Source: Hirudo medicinalis
Lineage: Eukaryota > Annelida > Clitellata > Hirudinida > Hirudinidae
Reading direction: 5' to 3'
Length of the DNA stretch: 55,000 bases
Assembly: GCA_011800805.1 (NCBI GenBank)
Contig: MPNW01000007.1
Coordinates: 1-55,000 of the forward strand
Shown here: in pieces, positions 49,601 through 55,000 of the stretch
Layout of the letters: the number at the start of each line of letters is the position of its first letter
Numbering within the stretch: position 1 is the first letter of the stretch
Position numbers and translations under genes: made by a program
The notes under the pieces: model-generated
The model's input: only the letters and a program-made list of their open reading frames with translations
Databases searched by the model: none
Told to the model about the DNA's origin: nothing

Positions 49601-52478
49601 ATTAAGTAATTAATTAATATTGCCCATTAACAGTTTACAATGCAATCGGTCTGGCCTCTTACGACTTCTACGACCTGATTGACTTCGACAAATGGTTTGA
49701 CAAACTCATCGACGACCTCCAGAACAAATCTTCCATGTACCGCATACTCAGGCGACGCATAATTTGGCTCATCGGGAACTGGGTCGGAGTAAAGCTGTCT
49801 CCGGAGCTGCGACCCAGATTATACGCCGTCATCCAATCGCTGATGGATCGATCCGAGGACATGGTGATAAGATTGGAGGCTGCTTCTGCTCTCAAGGCTG
49901 CCATAGATGATGCTGAGTTCCAGGCAGAGACATACGTACCGGTTGGTATTTCTTAAGTCATTTTATATTGTGCAGATGTATTTATTATTTTTAGAGTTAA
50001 TTTTGTTTGTGTGGGGGGTTTTTTTCCAGTTTTTAGAAAGTCACTTCAACCTGCTCTTCAATCTCTTGAAAGATGTTTCTCAGTGTGAAACCAAGGTAGG
50101 CCATCAAAATAGATTTAATGTTCTGACATTGTCTCATTGTAAGAGTTTGAAATATTTAGATGGCAGTGTTGCACGTGATGACGTTCGTGATTGAGCGCAT
50201 GGAGGAGCAGATTCGACCATACACTCCATCCCTCGTGCACTACCTCCCCCTCCTCTGGCAGGCCTCTGATGATCACAACCTACTCAGATGCGCTATCATC
50301 AACAATCTTTCTCTTATTGTTCAAGTTAGTTTTTGCACATGTTGGATTTCAGGACTGTGTTATAAGAATCTTAATAATTCCATCACGATGAGATCATCCT
50401 CATCATCACATCCATAAATATTAATAAACTTGCTCAAATGGTTTGCAGGGTCTTGGTTCTGAGACGAGAAGCCTCTACGACTTCTTGATTCCCGTCATTC
50501 ATGCAAGCACAGATGTCAATCACGAGCAGCACATTTACCTGTGGGAAGATGCTCTTGAACTTTGGCTGGTCACACTCCATGCTTCCTCCCAAATGACACC
50601 TGAACTACTCCAACTCTTTCAAAATTTGCTGCCATTGTTGGGTTTGAAAGATTTCAATGCCATTTGTTGTGATATTGATTCACAAAATTTATTAGTTGAT
50701 TAATGTTATTTTAACTCAGACAATGTCATATAATGAGTTTGTTTTTTTACTTGATGATTATTTCTTGCAGAGAGTGGCAGTGAAGCTTTGAAAACATGTT
50801 TGAAAATCATCGAGGCCTACATCGTCATCGATGCTGGAGCATTTTTGCATGTGGGAATTATTATTTGTTATTTTCTTGCAAACAACTTTTGACAATTGCA
50901 GTTGCAGTCATCAACACCAGCATTACTCATTTCTTACTTAATTTGTGCTTGCATTTGATCCAGAAATATCACGCTCTGTTGGGCCAGACAATCACGTCAT
51001 TGCTTCAAGAACTTAAAACAGAAGGAGAAGTCTTCATCTTTAAGGTACTTTATGTGCTAGTTATATTGCTCTTATCTTAACCCAAACAAATATTATTTAT
51101 AGTAATATTACAACATTTTCTAATAATTTCAGTTGCTGTCAAACATGCTGAGAGTTTGTCCGCACGAGACGATAGATATTTTCAAGCATGTCTTTGTGGA
51201 CGTAATCAAGTCACTGGCCGATTTTAGTGTGAGTCTCAGGAAAAATCCCCTGGTGTTATTTTCGTCGACAAAAATGACATGGCAATCAATAAATAAATAT
51301 TGTGAACAAATGTTTCAGGGTGAACCAACGAATCCATGTCCATCTCTCTATTGCGTACACATAGTCATAATATCACGTTTAGTCATACACAGCCACCAAG
51401 TCTTCTTCCAACTTGTTGATGAAATTTCTCACCAAACATCAACAGATGTGAGTTGCTTCCCACTTCATGTTGAATAGGTGATATGTTTTCAAATCTCACT
51501 CCCCAGGTATCCACAATAATGGACTCTCTCATTGGTGGATGGCTTTCCAAATTTAATTGCCTCTATCAACCAGAAAAAAAGAAGCTTTGTGTGTTGGCCC
51601 TCATAAGTCTTTTACCAACCAATCACAGGTTTGCAAGATTACTACTTTTGTTTTTAACATTAATTTCATTTAGAAATATCGAGAGTGCCGCATCACGTGT
51701 TGTGATTGAAGTTCGTTTGCAGAGTTCCATATGCATTTCACCAGAGGCACATTTTCTTGGCCATTTATATAGCACTCCTTCTAAGGGGTGCTTGCAGCAA
51801 TCTGAGCTGGGTGGTGGACACAACACATCACAAATATTGCCATTATTGCTAAGTGCAAGAATATAACCCCCTAAATTGATAATTGCATGCTTGTTGCAGA
51901 TCCATACTGAACAGCATCAACGCCATCCTTCTGAAGACAGCAGACACTTTGAGCGAAATCTGCAGGAAAGACTCTGAGTCCGGTATCCTAGTCGAGTGAG
52001 ATTTCAAAGATTTCTTGATTCTATCTTGAATGGCACTTACACCACCACCATTTTGTCACTTAATTGTTACCATTTAAATTATAAATTGATTTTGTTGTGC
52101 TGCAGCACTTGCGTCATGACCTCAGATCACCACATAACAAGTGACAGTGGTGACGAAGGGAGCAGCGGTGAAGAGTTCGAGAAAAGATCGCTTGAGGTAA
52201 GTCGCACTTCATTTCCATCCCGAGGTGTCCGAACAAGTTGCTTACCAATAGTTTGTTATTCATAAATGTGGCAGTCTTTATTATTTCATAAAATAATTAC
52301 TAGTTATTCATCTAAACATTTACAAATCTCCCTCCAGATTTCCTTACGTGACCCTGTGTATTCAGTGAGTCTCATCCATTTTACTGCCAATCAACTCCAG
52401 CTTCTGCAGACCCCCATCCTCGACTCAATTGACACTGACGCTTCCCAGCAGCTGAGGCACTTCCTCTCGAACGTCTGA
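46695..52478 (+). CDS. IPO11: importin-11, with two apparent frame breaks
   Basis: A karyopherin-beta receptor importing ubiquitin-conjugating enzymes and the ribosomal protein L12. Exons: 46695-46835, 46951-47050, 47120-47192, 47273-47476, 47591-47726, 47935-48042, 48186-48262, 48488-48587, 48694-48786, 49009-49204, 49361-49496, 49634-49941, 50030-50095, 50160-50324, 50449-50641, 50771-50850, 50964-51044, 51133-51228, 51319-51447, 51507-51628, 51900-51995, 52106-52196, 52338-52478. Landmarks: VRWMAAL, NGIDRYWRR, IGKIARLDCPKFWPEL, RRRIIWLIGNWVGVK, VIERMEEQIRPY. Counting one missing base near 47005 and one near 49100, the protein is about 977 residues (human 975). All other phases agree. Poly(A) signal AATAAA near 52690. 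The breaks may be sequence errors. Confidence 0.93.
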
Positions 52479-52953
52479 TGACTTTGGTGCCAAAACCAGT
52501 TTCTAATGATCATTGGTCTTTCGAATTGATTTTGAAAAGCAAAATTGCAACATAGGTGATGATTCTGAATTTTGATGCCTTTACAACTTACTGGTGCCAG
52601 CGACATTCATCAAAGGTGGAAACGGTTCTTGAACTCTGCATGATTTTATTAAATGGTAATCTTGATGTGTTTCACATGTGTCACTTATGAAATAAAACAT
52701 CTCCTTAACCAAAATCACCAAAGCTTTAAAAAACACTATTGACTTTGATGTTTTCAGATGACAACAAATTTTGAGGTTTTGGTAGGGTGCCTACTAAGTA
52801 ATCTAAGAGAACAATCATCAGTTATCATTGCTTTAATGCAAACATTTTCTAAAAAGCAAGTTCCATAACAGAACAGATCCTAATTAGCCAATTTTTACCT
52901 TTATGATATACCATAAAATGTCCAAAATAAAAGGCATCAAATTGCAAAAATTC

Positions 52954-53686
52954 CTATAATATTGCAGATGATCCATTTTCCAATATCCTTTCATTTACTT
53001 TTGAAATGGACTTGAACTGACCCTGTAGTATGAGAACTGCTGTAGAAACATTAAGAAGAGCCAATACTATGATAGGTTGTTTCATGGTTTGTAACATTTT
53101 AGAATAGACTTTGAGCACTGTTTTGTAGTCTGACAAATTTGGCAAAGGATATGTGGCATAATTCTTGGCCATTACTGAGGCTGAGCTTATCGCCAAACCT
53201 AATGGTTGTAGCAGTCCAGCAGTCACTTGAATGAGGCAGGTACGTATTCCCAAACAGGATGTACAGCCTGTGATACCCATAGCAACATCATTGGTAACAA
53301 GTGATTCTTGGCCTAAAATCGTGGTAACGAAAGGAATGCACGTGCTGGGAGCCAACAATAACGTCTTCGGCAGTCTTCTAAGGATCATTAAATTCCTGAA
53401 ACCTATGCTGAACACAAAACCGCTCAATGCTGCGCATCCACCCAGTGCCAAACCACCGTACTTCAAGGCAAACCTTTGAAAAAATGTGAAGACATTAAAT
53501 AATTACAATCTATCAGAATTAAAGATCTATATTAACTCACATTTCTCTGGATGGTTTCCACTCGTTTATCACTTTCTTCTGCAACTTAGCCATTTGTTCT
53601 TGTGAAACTATAATGGCATTTTGTGGGATTTCAGTGACGTCTGTCACATAACCGATCCTTCCACTTTGCAAATTCGCCTTATTCAT
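52954..53686 (-). CDS. TMEM126-like mitochondrial membrane protein
   Basis: Two exons, 53686-53541 and 53473-52954, join in phase to 666 nt, giving 221 residues. The first exon is hydrophilic (MNKANLQSGRIGYVTDVTEI) and the second carries about four hydrophobic segments: GLALGGCAALSGFVFSIGF, LLLAPSTCIPFVTTILG, a stretch after GCTSCLGIRT, and PIIVLALLNVSTAVLIL. Length, membrane layout and the CxxC-containing third segment resemble TMEM126A/B, inner-membrane proteins that help assemble respiratory complex I. Similarity is moderate and A versus B cannot be decided. A possible poly(A) signal near 52650 would make its 3' UTR overlap that of IPO11. The start faces the next gene divergently. Confidence 0.65.
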
Positions 53687-54330
53687 TTTATGAGTTAATT
53701 ATAAAAACAAAACCTTGGACGACTTCCGACAAACAGAACCTATCCGACGATCATCGGGGTCACGGAGAATGCGGCACTAAAAGTGAAAAATACGATCTAA
53801 TTCATGATAAAAATACTATTAAAAATTAAACAAAATTAAAATGTAGTTGATATCTATAAAGTTATTTAAAAAAAAATAAAACGTTTTTTTGTTGTACCGT
53901 TTTTTGAAGGCTTATTTTATTAAAAAATTTCATAAAACATAATTTTTTAAATATAAAATCATAGCATCGAGAGAAGGTTTAGGACTAATTGAAACATTCT
54001 GGGGGAGTTCCTGGAGGCTTTGAATAAGCGGTGCTAAGCGTGTATAATAGCCTGTGTACTTCAAGTAAATATGTTTGGGTCCTTTGAAGTCTGCTTTAGA
54101 AAGTCTTTTTTCTTATTGAGTTTAAACGATTGCTTTGAAGATGTACGTGAATTGTAGATTTAAAAAGCGCTGAGGTGTATTTTGTTTTACTTATTTACGA
54201 ACGCTTTACCTGGATTCTCTTTTAACATGAAAACGTAGTGTAAGTATTTTGCTTAATTAATAATCAGTTTGCGTTAATATCTCAGTATTAATATATATTT
54301 TGTTTAAGTTGAAAATTCAAAGTTAAAAAA
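53687..54330. promoter_or_regulatory. divergent interval between TMEM126-like and right-edge gene
   Basis: 644 bp without a recognised exon, AT-rich, presumably holding both promoters. No specific element was identified. Confidence 0.3.
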
Positions 54331-55000
54331 ATGGCAAACAACAAAAAGACATATAAACCACTAGAAAAAACCCAATTAAACAGAATTGCTGAAGAACAAG
54401 AGATGAAGCTAGTATTCCTTACTAATGTTTATTATAACTTTTGAGCAGCTTTAATAAATTTATTTTTAAACACTGTGAAAGACTGAAAATTTTAGCTTAT
54501 CCTTTAAACACTTTTAAAATAGACAATGCAAAAGGAGTGGAGATAATATTGCAAGTTTGCTAAGAAGAAGAGCATTACTTCCAAATCCAGGACTTGGAAT
54601 GAAAGGTTCGAGAGGACAATTTTCTGTCAAAAACACAAAATCTTCTGCAACCTGCCCTAAATCAGCATTATTGGTAATGTTCTATAGTTGTTGCTAAATT
54701 AGCAAATTAAAGTGATATAAATAAAGTTAAAGTGTTGAGTGAAATTATTTGGAATAGTTTTATATTATTTTAAGCACTGCTTTTGAAAATGCATTTGAAG
54801 GTTTGTCAAATTGACTCAGAAAGCCACAAATGCATCTCCCCATCGAAGGAAGAATTGAAAGGAGCTCCCTTGCGGGCTCAGAGTGTTCAGAACATCTCCA
54901 AGATTCCTTCTTCAGCTGCGCAGTGTTCAACTCGAACTGCAGGCAGCAAGAAGAAACATTCAGAAGAAAAGATCAAAAGGGCTTTCAGTGCACAGAATGT
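54331..55000 (+). CDS. unrecognised basic, serine-rich protein, 3'-incomplete
   Basis: The ATG at 54331 opens MANNKKTYKPLEKTQLNRIA. The exon 54523-54673 encodes CKRSGDNIASLLRRRALLPN and joins in phase to the exon from 54801, which runs off the right edge. The donor of the first exon is uncertain: phase favours a GC donor after about 54410, while a GT donor lies a few bases later in the wrong phase. The visible product is rich in Lys, Arg and Ser, with two similar phrases, RAQSVQN and RAFSAQN. I recognise no domain and infer no function. Confidence 0.55.

Noticed and set aside
1..55000. CRISPR arrays, operons, bacterial-type promoters or a prophage
   Set aside because: All genes are intron-containing metazoan genes and the tandem repeats are microsatellites or minisatellites without spacers.

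Overview
The window is animal nuclear DNA: AT-rich, with short exons, GT-AG introns, many (ATT)n/(AAT)n microsatellites and degenerate non-LTR retrotransposons. Gene content fits an invertebrate metazoan. The NIT-domain guanylate cyclase and the repeat style suggest a lophotrochozoan, perhaps an annelid or leech, but that placement is inference. No prokaryotic, viral, rRNA or CRISPR feature is visible. I rebuilt gene models by matching reading phase across exon junctions; most splice sites fit exactly.

Layout from left to right: SCYL2 (+, 902-11846, 5' part off the left edge); FKBP1A/FKBP12 (-, 12168-12997), with one intron that looks like a minor-spliceosome AT-AC intron; an ecto-5'-nucleotidase-like gene (+, about 13775-22595) that has lost nearly all catalytic residues, with an RNase H-bearing non-LTR remnant in one intron and a 3.4-kb R2-like element with 20-bp target duplications in its last intron; a gene-poor 2.8-kb stretch with a 33-bp inverted repeat; UBE2A/RAD6 (+, 25386-26534); a third non-LTR remnant (-); TRAPPC13 (+, 27920-30931); a possible SINE; CUL2 (-, 32126-35713) and, upstream of it, a broken partial CUL2 duplicate (about 36830-37990) interrupted by a GC-rich insertion; a complete NIT-domain membrane guanylate cyclase (-, 38477-44000) with an endonuclease-bearing non-LTR remnant in an intron; DXO/Rai1 (-, 44289-46111 or 46141); IPO11 (+, 46695-52478), complete except for two one-base frame breaks; a TMEM126-like gene (-, 52954-53686); and the first exons of an unrecognised gene (+, from 54331) leaving the right edge.

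The genes form no shared pathway. They are mostly housekeeping: clathrin/trafficking (SCYL2, TRAPPC13), ubiquitin conjugation and ligation (UBE2A, CUL2), RNA quality control (DXO), nuclear import (IPO11), proline isomerisation (FKBP1A) and a mitochondrial membrane protein (TMEM126). The cyclase is a signalling gene. Three gene pairs are divergent and may share promoters. Features most worth a second look are the AT-AC intron, the apparent pseudoenzyme nucleotidase, the R2-like insertion outside rDNA, the NIT-cyclase and the frame breaks in IPO11.
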